Below are positions 47,981 to 60,500 of a stretch of DNA of 64,000 nucleotides, one piece after another. The notes below the pieces were generated by a model. The model was not told the DNA's origin and made no database searches. It was given only the letters and a program-made list of their open reading frames with translations. The DNA is from Toxoplasma gondii ME49. Its lineage: Eukaryota; Apicomplexa; Conoidasida; Eucoccidiorida; Sarcocystidae. The position numbers and the translations under genes are program-made. Each line of letters begins with the position of its first letter. Position 1 is the stretch's first letter. Where the stretch lies: the NCBI RefSeq assembly GCF_000006565.2, contig NC_031476.1, positions 5,021,900 to 5,085,899 of the forward strand. The letters are read 5' to 3'.

Positions 47981-48154
47981 ATGCCAGCTAAGTGGTTACA
48001 TCTGTGTCTGGTGTTTGCGTACTTTCTTTCGGTATGTGGGGGTCAAAATTGTTCATTTATCGCTGCATGGCCTTGGAGAAGCTCGGAAAATACACTGTGC
48101 GGAACCCCACGGATGTCTCCTTTTTCGGATCAAGTCGTGCCTGGCCTTTTCTGA
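47981..48154 (+). CDS. Small ORF with signal-peptide-like N-terminus (57 aa), doubtful
   Basis: The ATG at 47981 opens MPAKWLHLCLVFAYFLS followed by VCGGQNC, a textbook short signal peptide, then 34 further residues to a stop. A GTATGT donor-like word follows the hydrophobic stretch, so this might instead be the first exon of a spliced secreted protein; no clear second exon was found. It overlaps antisense the likely 3' flank of the dynamin gene. It may be chance. Confidence 0.22.
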   Translation: MPAKWLHLCLVFAYFLSVCGGQNCSFIAAWPWRSSENTLCGTPRMSPFSDQVVPGLF

Positions 48155-48501
48155 AATTTTCTGCACGTGCTGTGTCTCTCTCGCTGTTACTTGCGAGGCC
48201 ACACGACCTTTTGGTCTCCTCTACAGTGTCTGACTCGCAAAGAATACTCTCTGGTTGGCATTCAAAACGGAAACTTATTCCTGCTAGGTGCCGCGCAGAA
48301 CAGTTGTCCCTTCTGCGGGCTATCGCCGACACTAGCGCCGAAGCCACGGCATGTATCGCGCGCATGGACTCCGGCGGTCGCTGGCTGGAACCCTTCCATA
48401 CTGAAGCCTTCAAAACTCTGTACACTTTTTTTTGTAACAAATGTTTCTTCGCTGTTCTTCCCAGTGCTCTGGCGAAGTGGGCCAGCACAAGCCACACAGT
48501 T

Positions 48502-51500
48502 TCAAGCCCCATTCAACGGTGACGGAAGCCGACCGGAACTTCCTGCAGGTTGACCGACGCGGCCACTGGGGGTGTGCCCCCTTCCAGCAGCGCTTCCCGT
48601 TCCTTCCCTGTTTTCCTCTAGTCCTTCTCTTGCATCTTCTCCGCTCGAGGAATGCTTTTTGTTTCGGCATGCACTCGCGCGCCTCTCCATGGGAGAGTCG
48701 AGACGAGTAAGGAAATCCACTCCAGATCCCTTCTGCAGCTGGTGCAGGAGCTTCGCGACGCCTTCGAGTGCCAGCTTGGTGTACTCCTCGGTTCGCCGGG
48801 CCTGAGCACGAACGCAGGTTGGCGATCGACGCGCGGCCGTGAGGGCAAGCACGCGGAACGAACAACGGGAGAGCGTGTACGGGAAGACAACTAACGACGA
48901 CTTCAAAAAACAAAGAGAAACGGCAAAACACAGGATGACGAACGACTTTGCGGACGCGCGTGGACGGCCGCGAACCCAAACACAGGGTAATAAGGAACAG
49001 ATGAAAGTCCATCGCAGCCTCCACCGTGTCCTCGTCACTTACTGCATTCAACTGGTTGATGAGTTCGTCCTTGTTCATGCTGATGTTGAAATGCTCCATC
49101 AGTTCTTCATCCGTTCGAGCAAGCGCCCGCCCTAGAGGGAGCAGAAACGACACGAGAAAAGGAGACGCATAAGGGGAAGAACAGAAAAAACGAGACGGGG
49201 CAACGGCGCCTTTCTCACAAGGACGAGAGACAAGCTGGATGCGGTCGAAACAGTTCAGGTGGCCACCAGCGTGCTTCCCCAAATGGCAGACAACCAACGC
49301 ACCGCCTAAGACATAGAGGAGACAGAACGGAAGCTTTTTATACATTTGATACCTCCACATGTCAATTTACACACAGAGACAAGCATGCTCTGAGATAGGA
49401 AGGAGCATATCCTTGGAAGCAGCCCCCGAACACGACCGACAGAAACGGCGATATCTGCACAAAGGTCTGCCGTTCATGCATGACCGTGCGAAACCTATGC
49501 AGAACACAGGATTAACTACGCGAGTACGGACAGAGAAAAAACCTGCAGGAATGACAGTCACGAAGTCGAAAAGGGCCTCTGGACAAACCTGCTGGAGACC
49601 TTTCACAGAGCATCTGCTCTTGCAGCGTTCTCTCCAAGTCGTTCTCGCAGGTGACAGAGTACTTGTCTTCCGATGCCAAGTGCTGCACGCACACATTCAC
49701 GAAAGATCAGGAGGTAAAAAGGCTCGTCGTCGGCGTTTTTTTTCTAACGAGAACTGAAAGCGGGTTCTCTATCCATCGTCTCCCCTCGACTCACGCAACT
49801 GGAAACCTGGGTGTGTTTATAGGTGCGAAGTCGACCTCTGGGATGTTTTCGTTGCTTTGCTCAAGTGAATCTCACGCCAGCGAGACCGCACTCTGGTTCT
49901 CCAACCTTTCCCCGCCTCCTCCGAGAGAGACTCGGGCGTGACTTTAGAAGCGTCAGAAAACGACTGAAGACAGCCGCTTCCCCTTTCGTGTTTATCCCCC
50001 GCTGCTTGGTTGGCACCACCTCTCCTCGATGGGTCCTCTCGTTTCTCCGCGCCAGACAAAAAAAAACGCAGGCGCGCGCCTCTCTGCGTACCATGCTCTT
50101 GTCTTTTATGTCCTTGATGAAGTGCATGTAGAGCTTCGTCGTGAGTGGCGCAGACAAGAGCATCTTCACTACCCAGAACTGGATCCGAACCTGAAGAACG
50201 AAAACGACGCACACATCCGTTCTCTGCATCGGCCGCACCGGCAGGCGCCCGCGACCAGGACTTTTCACATCGAGAACGGAACGGTGCTGTCTTCACTCTA
50301 CTCTTCCAGCACAGACGATGCATCGCACGTGGGCACCGCGACGCGAGGGAGAGCGGCTCGTCAGACACCGTTCAAGGCCGAGAGGTATGTTCAGGGGAAG
50401 CCTCGAAAGAACGCGTGAGGCAAAAACGACAAAGAGGACCCTTTCCCCTGACACATTCACTCACTTCTTCATAAATCATGCTGTCGGGGGTGCCAGCGCC
50501 GTTTTCTTGGCGGGCGTAGATGTCAGCGATCCCCAGGCGCTGTTTGCGCATTGCCAGCGAGTCCTTGACATGTTGTGTGACTTCGCCCATCATCGATCCT
50601 GCAAAAATCGGACAGGCCCAGGCAAAAATCCCCAGATGCTCACACTTGAAAAAGTGAAAAACATTCTCGTCTCTCTGGACGCACAACTCCTACACGAGGG
50701 ACAGATATCACCGCGAATCTGACGAGAAAACCCCGCGCGAACGAGACTTGCCTCCAAGGAAATCCGCTTCGAACCGTTTGCAGCCGTCGAAGAAGTCCTC
50801 GATCATTTCGAAGTGAATTGCATGCGTTTGCTCGAAAATCAAGTCGCGCATGGCTTGTGCACAGTCCCGCGCCTTTTTCCTGAGAAGCAACCACAGCGCT
50901 TTCCAGATTCGTTCTCGCAAACGCGCGCGACCCGGCTGTCTAGCCAGACAGAGGCTCAGCTCATCACGGCGACGCCGCGCTCCGGCGAATTCACACAAGG
51001 CGCAAACTGAAAGTCTAAGACGAAGCCGTAGAACAACAGACCGTGCAATAAACCGTTCGTAACACCGGTTCATACCGTACCTGAAAGGTATTTTCTAGCA
51101 CATGATGCGGTGTTCAAAGCTATTCCATACCAGAACTCATTTTTCAGGGAGACGGGAAGCAAAGCGTTGCTGGTGTAAACTGTTTGTCTAGCCATATCGG
51201 CACCCTCGAAATCACACCACACAAAAACGTGGAGGCGATCGATCGAATATAGCGCAGCTTCTCTTGATACACTCCCGTGAAACGCATGCAAAACTCGCGC
51301 CTTCCGGAATTCAAATAGGAAGCAGAACTTCCGTACTATTAACAGGGAAAAATGGCTTTCTCAGTGAGCATAGATGCTCGCAGAGGCCGAACTGGGAAGT
51401 CCGTTCACTGTTCACATGGAAGTGCAGAGTTCGGCGGATCCAGAGGTGCACGCAGACGCACATTCTCACAGACGCGAAACAACAGTCCTAGATATTCACA

Positions 51501-54500
51501 CACCCGCAAAACTCCAAACTAAAGAACTACCACTATGCACGCTTACTTAGGTCGCGTTTGTACAGTGACGCATTAGCAAAAACAAACGTACGTGACTCGT
51601 GAACGGTCCAGCTGTATATGTAAATACAAATGTCCATAAATACTTGAACCCACATTCATATTTATGTAGATCAATATACACATGTGTGCATTTATATTTA
51701 GATGTAAAGTGTGACATTCACGAATTCTTCCACAGAAGGACCTTGGCTCTTTCACGCAGTCGCTCTCCTCTAGTGGAACGCAGATCAAGTAAAGCCGCCT
51801 TGACCCGGTTCAGCCAGGAGTCCACCGCGTAGTCTCTCCTCCTCACAGAAAGGTTTCTTTGCTCCCGCAGCAAAACTCCTGTCTGTGATGGAAGTCGCCA
51901 TCTTTCTTACTCTCTCTCTCTCCCTTTCGGCACGAGCTTCCCCTCCACCCCCTCCCCCGCCCTGCCCGCCTGGGTGACGCCCTGCTTCTCTGTCTCCTGC
52001 TGTGCGTTCTTTTCTGGCTTCATACCTCGTGTACTCCTCCAAACTTTGCTCGAGCTCCTCCATGAAGCGGTGATTCGTCGCGAGAAAGAGAAGGCCGCTG
52101 CGCAGATCTCCGCACTTTATTTGTCGATTGACCTCGGCGCTCGCGGCCCGCAAAATTCGCCTCAAAGCAGACGCCGCCGCGCAGGCAGCCAGCCGAGCCA
52201 GCTGAAGCATACCAGCCCCGACATTCGCCTGCAGAAGGTCTGCGACCAGCGGTTCCCAGTCTGCCTTGTCGATCACATGACGCACGCTGCGCATCATCTG
52301 GGGAAACAAGGAGAAGTGAAAAGAGAGAGGAACGTCGAGGGAGAAGAAGGAAGCCAGAAGCACAGAGCGCCGGAGAGGGAGAGGGAGAGAGAAAGAGAGA
52401 GAGGATGACGACGAAGATAAAAAGGAGCAGGGGACGCAAAGAGAGAGACAAGGAGACGACGGACAGACTCGCCTGAGAAGAAGAGCGAGGAGGTCGAGCG
52501 AAGAGAGCGAGAAGACAACAATGAGACAATTACAAACTAACTGAGCGTGGCAAGGAAGCGAGCTGGAAAACAAGAAAAAAAAAATCTTTCTCCGACGAAA
52601 AGAGATCCAGCCCTCGGTCGAGACACAACGAAGATAAAAAAGGCGCGCTACTTTAAAGCCAGCCGCTAGACATCGACATTTCGGACCCCCCTGACTGTTT
52701 CTCATGTTAGGATGATGGGGATGCTCCACAGAGTTTCTGCATCCAATGTGACCCGACGAAGCATAAAGGGAAAGAACAGAAAGTACACGAAAAAGTAAAA
52801 GACCTTTCAGGACCAGTAAATCCTAAACCGTGACCATATGTATTCAACGACTAGAGAACGTTTCCTTCGCTTCTTACTCTTTGAAAACCATGCAAAAAAT
52901 GAAGGAGAGAGAAGCACGTTTGATGCAAATGCACCGGAGAAAAGGTCGTCTGGAGATAGAGGCAGAACTAAAGAGAACAGAGGAAAGATCGACGCACTCA
53001 AGAGAGAGGAAAGAACTGAAAGATCCAGAGACAGATTCGCGTTTAACAAAGCACACATGGAAGAGACAGAAGGAAACACGGAACAGACAAGAAACGGGAA
53101 CTTTCTTTGTCTTCTCAGCGAGCGAACCTGAAGAAGGACATGGTCACTAAATCGGCGATCAGGTTCGATGTTGCAGATATGGAACTTCAGCCAGCGGCCA
53201 AGGTGCGTTAAGGCAAGCTGGTTTAACAGTCGCGTATCTGCGAAGTCTCCCGAGATCCTCTGGAGAGCGCTGAGATGCGTTCGTCGGTGGGCTGGGCACA
53301 GAGACGCCGCGACAGAACAGAGGGAAGTGAAGGGTGCAAAGCGCCGGGAAGAAGCAAAAGCGAGGAAAACGAGAAGCACAGCACAGGTGGAACTCCCCAT
53401 AGAGGCCGAGCGACACACTGACTCATGACGGGGAAGACGAAAACCAACGCGAAGCAGAATGCCAAAAGCCTCTTCAAGCACCTCGAAAGAATCAATTTCA
53501 AACGGACACGACCACAACGACACCCTCGAGCTTCGCCCTTCTACATGTCCTCTTCTGTTTACCCTTCTCAAGTTCTGCTTCACCTTTTTTCCTTCACTTT
53601 TCTACTCGTTATCTTCAGTTCCTCTTCGCCTTCAGCAGCTTCTGCTCTGCCCTCTCCTCTTCTTCACCCCTCGTGCGTGCCTTCCTCTGTAGTTCTTCTT
53701 CCTTCACCATTTGCGCTTCCGGGGTCTCCCTCGTCTTGTCTTCTTGAGCCTACCGTGAGAGTGTCGCTCTCCGTCTCCAGTCGCAGCATCCGCAAACAGT
53801 TCGTCGAGAGTGGCAACTTGCTCTGAAGCCTGCGCATTTGCAGCGGATCGCAGGTCGGGTCCTGCTAGCGCCTTGACGACAGCCTCGCTCTTCTCGCTGA
53901 ACCTCTGTCTCCCCTCGCCGCCCTGCAAGCCGTCGAAGGCGCCGCCTCCCGAAGCGCCTGCATGCGTCGGACTCGACTTTCCTTCTGCAAACGCCACAGA
54001 CGCTGGCCGCAGCGACAGACTCAGGAGCTCCACCGGCTGCAGACCCACCCAGCCGTCTGGCCGATAGAAGCGCCTCCAGCAGCGGAAGCCAGCCGGCGGC
54101 GGAGTCGACGGGTGAATGATCTGGAAACACAGACACGAAGGGAGACCGAGTCGGTACGCCACAGCGGGAGAACCAGCCGGAAGAAGACGATCCGCGAGAA
54201 CGAGATGGGGCAAGAGAGACAAGGCGACGAAAGAGAAGACCGAGGAAGAGAGCGCGCGAGAGACACGGCGACAAAAGAGAAGACCGAGGAAGAGAGCGCG
54301 CGAGAGACAAGGCGACAAAAGAGAAGACCGAGGAAGAGAGCGCGCGAGAGACACGGCGACGAAAGAGAAGACCGAGGAACGACACAGGGAAGAGACAGAG
54401 ACAAGCGACGCGAGCAAGGAGAGAGCAGAGAGGAGGGAAAAGAGAGAGGAAGAGACGGAGCACGGAGTAAGGGAGATGAGAGATTCGAAGGATGAGCGAT

Positions 54501-57500
54501 GAGACAGAATCGAGTTCGAGGGAGAAAAGACAAAGAGAGCCAGGAGGGATCCGGAAAGCCGAGAGAAAAAAACAGAACCTCCGCGCGAAGGGATTCGACA
54601 CCATTGCCTGAAGCAATGTGAAACGAAACGCGGAATTCTAAGAAAATGAAAGAACCGTCGGTCTCGCAGGCTTCGATCTTCTGCACAGAAGAGTGGCTTC
54701 GCCTCACGCGTTTTTCTCTTCCCTAGCATGCGTTTGAACTGTTTGTCAGGACTCCCTCCGCGGCAAGGAGAGACGTCGGTCACACACCGCTGCGCGAGCG
54801 AAACGCGAGTGCCTTCCTTACCGTCTGCAGAGGCAACAGAACCGCCAGGCGCTGCTTGTCCACGGTCTTGAACTGAGACTGTTCACCCTAAGAAAAGTGC
54901 AGAAGACAAGGACGCAGCGAACAGCGAGTGACGGGGCAGAGAGGAGGTCAGGCGAAGTAGAGAGAGCGAACGGCGACCAAGGGAGAGCTCAGAAGAAGGA
55001 CGAAGAATCCGAAGCAAGCCGACGACAGAGCAGCGACAAGGCGACGCGAACTCACCGCTCAAAGAGCGTGACTGTGCCGACGCCTTTTTTCTCACCTGAG
55101 CTTGGCCGCTTCTGAAGTAGAATGTGACGGTCGCTTCCTTCGAAGAGAGAGCAGAAGCGTCGCTTGCTGCAGCGCCCTGACTCTCAGCAGAGTCTTCTGT
55201 CGCTCTCGGAGGTCCAACGCTCTGAACGAGGCCGAACATGTTGGTGTCGTCCTTCGACAAAGTGTAACGAACAATGTGCCCAGGCTGCATGACAACGCGC
55301 CCGTCAGGTCCCGTGACTGGGGCCAAGCTCTCCTGAAAGGAGACAAGCGCCAGGAGTCGAAAAAACGCGCGAACGTTTTGCGTTTCACTCTCGGGGCGAG
55401 CACCTGCCTCTCGTCTCTCGACGGAGAAGAGTGAAACACCCCCGCCCATAGAGACGCGTTCCCGGACTCGACCGTTTGTGAAAAGAACTCGCGGAGGCCT
55501 TCCCCAGAACATGACCTTGGGTGGCGAGGAGAAGACCAAGAGACGAGGCGATCAACAAGACGACAGAGCTACACCAGACCTTGATCGCTCGAAGCGGAGA
55601 CAGACAGACGCGACGAGATCCACAGACACACAGACACACTGCCAAGGCAGCGCTGATCCTTTCGCGTTCACGAACGAGCAACAACAGAGGCTGGAAAAAT
55701 CCACATGAAACGCAACCTGCGTTGTACGGAGAACTCCACGCAGGCACCCATGTGGGTCGACAGCCTCAGGCAGCCTCAAGAGGCTTCCGAACACACTTTG
55801 CTTCTCGCTGGAAACGAAATCTCGACTGAGAGACGCCCTTGCCGCTCTTTTTTCTTCGGTCCCTTTCTTCGAGTCCCGAGCCCTCTGCCCTCTCTCGGTG
55901 TCTTTCACTGGAGTCGCTGGAGTTCAAAACGGGAAGTGTCTCCAGTCTCCGAGGTTCACTCGCAGTTGCTACGACGCTCGCAGCAGCGGCTCTTACCTCG
56001 AGGTCCTGACGACGGAAGACTTCCTCTGCCTCTTTCTGAGGGAAACACAGAAGAAACCTCAGACGCCTTCAAGGGATCACCATGGGGGGAATTCACAGCA
56101 CAGCAGCTCTGTGGCGCTGCGCATGTTGACCTCGCTTCCTACATCTAAAAACTCGACTGGGAGGAAGCTCCACGCGACGTCGGTGCACCTTCAGTCAGTC
56201 CCTCATGACGTTTTACACAGGGCCAGACCAGGTCGTGTCTGCAGCCTCTTTGCGAAGAACCTCGACCCTCTGAGAGGAGAGTTTGAGCAGTGCTGCGTGG
56301 AAAAACCTGGAGAGTTTAGAAGGTTTTTCACAGCGGAGACAACTGCTCTCATCAGTGAACGGCAGCCGCGGTTCCCTGCTTCCTTCCTCGCTTCCTACAC
56401 TGGAGCTTGCGTGATGTACATGCACCACTCAAGCGACACCGCAGGAGCCCTCGCTCGGAGACCTCTCCGGCTGGAAATCCCTCTCATTTCAACTTCTTTC
56501 TTCGTCTCTTCTGAACGACCTCAGACGACCGGAAACTCTCTGGTTTTTTTGTCGAGTGTACAAGGACAACAGATCGAACACGGGGAAATCCGAAGCTCTG
56601 AAGCGTCTGCAGGGTCCTCGGATTACAAGCCGCCATGTGAACTCCAGAGAAAGTAAACAGCTTACACGCGAGACGCCCCTCCGACAAAAACGGGTGTTGA
56701 GAGACTGCATCGTCTGCTATTCATCAGTGAAAAATGCAGAGATTCGACGCGAGAAACTCGGCTTGTGCATGCAGACCCTTCGTTCCCTGGACCTCGCTGG
56801 GACAGGAAACCTGCGCGGCTCCCTGCGCAGCCCTGGCCTTCGCGCCTAGCCATTCCCCTCGATGACGACCTGGACCTACAATGATTTTTGTCAAGAAGCC
56901 GCGGTCGTAATGTTCCGGAAACAAGTCGCACGCCAGCTCGTGACCATCCTCGAGGTTGTCTCTCAAGTTGCCGCCGAAAGTCTTCAAAAACTCGTCGCCG
57001 TTGTGCGGCAAACGAATGATGGTGTAGTTTCCTGTCACCAGCTCGGTGACTACTTGCATCAGCTCTCGCAAATACAGCTTGATACACTCCCTGCAAAGCG
57101 CCAGCGCAGAGACAGAGATCCGGCGAAACTGGACGCGTCGTCCGAATTCCAGTGCACAGGCAACCAAGAAAACGCCGGCTGAAAAGAAGCACGAAACGCC
57201 CTTTGACTGTGCGTCGGATGCCGGCGCGTCTGCATACAGCAATCTACGCGCGGGGTTAGTAGTTGACCACAAAGTCTGAGGTCTCAAAAAAACGTCGCTG
57301 GTAAGAAGGCTCGCGACCGAACTGTAGACGCGCGCCTCGCGAAGGCCGCTGCGAAGTGAAAGTCCTTTCTTGCAAGCTCGCAAGTTAGGCGAGATAAAAA
57401 CAGTCCAGAAAGCATCGCTGCGAGGAGGCATCCGATACGTAGCACCCCAACTCGGGCACTGGAGAGAAGAGCCTGTCCTACACAGAACGGTTTGAGCGTT

Positions 57501-60500
57501 ACGCGCCATTCGTCGCAGTTGCCTCCAGTCGGCAAGGCACAAACATGCGAGTTTTAGGTTTTCCCTCAACTCTAATTGGAAGAAGAGGCTTGATAGAAGA
57601 AGGATTAGGCAAACGCGAACTGGACGAACACGGAGAAAAACCTTACCGACAGGACTGAGGACTCTGCAAGGCGAGCTGATCCTCGAGGTCGGAAATCCGT
57701 TTTTGCGTCTCCAAGCGTTTCCGTACAAGGCGACGCTCCAGAATCCCCATTTGCTCACTCAAGAGGCTCTGCATCGTCAAGGCAGAAGAAACGTTGCGAG
57801 AATCCAAAGAGAAAAATCAAACAAAAAAAACGAGGATTCTCTCAGGGGGAGAAAAGTGATCGGGTTTCACCTTTGTACCGGCTGAATACACGACAGATGT
57901 TTCACATCGAGTTTTACACTGCTTTCGCCACAGCTTTCTCCGTTCTCTTAGGAGTGCTGCATTTGATGATCGTGTGTGTTCACATCGGCGAAAACGTCGA
58001 ATAAAGCTTCCTTTCTTCTAGACAGTTCCCCCTGCACGCAGTACTACTCAGGGGCTGTAGAGAGCGAGACACACAAAGTGACGAATGCTTGAATCCCTGC
58101 GATTCGTTTGAATCTCTCCATCCTCGCATCCCCTTCGTCCTCGACCTAAGTCACATCTCCCTTCTCGCTTTCTCCCTTCCTTCCCTAAGGCGTTCTTCGC
58201 TGCGTTTCAGACCTTCCGCGCTCAAGCGAAAACCAGTGAAGAACGCAGCAGCAGAGTCGCCTCTGTTTCTCGATTTCTCTTCTAATAGAAGGGCAGAGAG
58301 TCGTCAAAATAGATAGAGCTGCGGCTGCCGGCCTGACTGGTGAAAAGAATGGAAGTGTTTACAACTGTATGCAAAAATGAAAACCTGACTGAATTCAATT
58401 CCAGGATTTTGCGTTCATACTCTGTATTGGATTTCTGTACATACCCACCCTAGATGCTTCCGGCTCCCCTTGCTCTCCGTGTGAACGCGTCCACGAGCAT
58501 TAGCAAGGAGAGAACAAAAGTAGAGATCGCGACATTTGGGCAGTTTGTCGACAAACACTCACGAGTCGAGGCCCACCTGGAACTTGTGGTTTAACTCTTT
58601 TTTGAAGCGAGAAGGACTGAAGAACTCCGTGAGCTTCCTCGACAGCTGAGGGTTCGGACCAGGCTCGAAGGCCGTTTCCAGCAGCTGCCGGACTGTTCGG
58701 CCTCCCTCGTCCATTTGTCGATTCATCGCGGCCCGTTTCGCGGCGAAGTCCAGAGCGTCTTTCTCCTCAATTGACAAGGAAAACAACTCGAGGAGAAACA
58801 ACGGCAGCGGCGCGCCAGACGAGTCCTACACGCAGGCGACAGTGCAGGCTCAGGGGCACTCCCGTGACGAGTTGTTTACCGGGTCTGTTCTTTTTTCCGA
58901 AAACAGTTAAATAGCGGACGCTTGTTGCTTCTCATCAAGCGCGCATCTTAATCACATTGAGCAGACGGTTCTGAATGCTTCAAAATGTGGTTGTTGAAGA
59001 AATATGCGAGATGGAGACCAGAGGCGCCGACGACACGAAGAGTGCATGCAGCACGCTGTCCCAGACGACGAAGAAGACTCCCCATCTTGAGGGAGGATGC
59101 AAGCAACCCACAACGCGCAACATCGAAGAGAAGCGCCTGGGGAAGTATAAACCTAGCGACGAGAAGGCAGGACGGCTGGAACTTCGGATTGAGGTCGCAA
59201 GAGTCAAGACAGAAGAACAGTTGTATACCATGCGTACAAGTAGTCACTTTCCCAGTGCTTACAGCGCTCTCAGTAGAATGGCATCCAGCGAATAGCTAAA
59301 TATACCGCGACACTCGCTTGAATAGTCTCTGTCAAAGCGTCAGTCCTCAAAACGGAGTCCTTACGAGAAAGAAAAGACTTCGTGGTGTGATGCAGATCGT
59401 CGCAGAAACGAAAAGCCAGCAAACTCCAGTGAGTTCCTCAGAGAGTTCAAAGTGTTACGGTTCATTCTCAGGGATAGGAGCAGTCCACGCCTACGACCTG
59501 CACTCGCTTCAAGATCTAGGAGACGCACGACGAACCAGCGAGCGTACCGCCGCGAACGTTTCACACATGCGTGAATAACGGCCAGGCCCAAAATGCGACA
59601 GAAAAAACGCGGCAAACCAATGAATACGCGGAACTACAAGAACAGAAGCGCGGGGAGATGGCGTACCTTGACAGCTCGCTTCAAGACACGCTCGAGGAGC
59701 TGCGACTGAGTGCGGATGTCATTTTTCTCGTTCACCAAAAACTCCTTCGCGCGGGTCCCGACGACCACAGTCTGGCGAGGCGTCAGCCCAAGACCTTGTA
59801 AAGAAGCAAAAGAAGAAATCCACACAGCGAGTCGGCGGAGCGATAGAAATCAGAGCTCGCCGAACGCGGAAGGTGACAAGAAAGAGAACAGAAGACGCAC
59901 GACAAACGACAGCAGAAACGCGGCAGAGGAAACAGGCGGAATGGAAGAGCGAACGAAATGGTGCAGAGAAGTGAGCGGAGTGAACTTGCACGGCCTGGCT
60001 TAGGAGAGGAGAAAAAGGCAAGGGCCAGAGATGTTGAGGGAAAACAAGGTCTCGTCGCAAAAGACGACACAGCCCCTTCAGGGGTCGAGGTCGAACCCAA
60101 GAGAGGCCTCGATCGAGGAGGCGACGGCTTTGTGTCCAGGGCAATTGACACTCGTCGCCTTGGTGAAGCACGCAGAGCGACTTCTCGGCGTTAAAACGTA
60201 GACTTGTTTGCGTCGAATTTCCAGTCTCTTCCGATTCTCCTCACCTTTAGGAGGTGCAGAGAGAATGAACTCTCGAAGGCTCCACGGCCAGTTCGCAGGG
60301 TCGTCTGAAGCTTTCTTGACGAGGATGTACAAGTCGTTTGGATTGTTTTGGACGTAGGTTCTGACGACAGAGCGCGTCTGCGTCGCTCCAGCTTTGCTGT
60401 CGTCTTTGACTCCTGGAAGGTCGACAAAAACTGCATGCACGCCGTTCGGCACCGCGAGTTCGACCTCGAGCTCCTGCGACGAAATGCGCTCGCCCTGAGA

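Noticed and set aside
51785..52025. Continuation of dynamin exon 11 to a stop at 51785.
   Set aside because: The extension is Gly/Arg/Glu-rich low complexity. A GTATGA donor at 52025 joins in phase to exon 12 and rebuilds the stalk and GED, so the stop lies in an intron.
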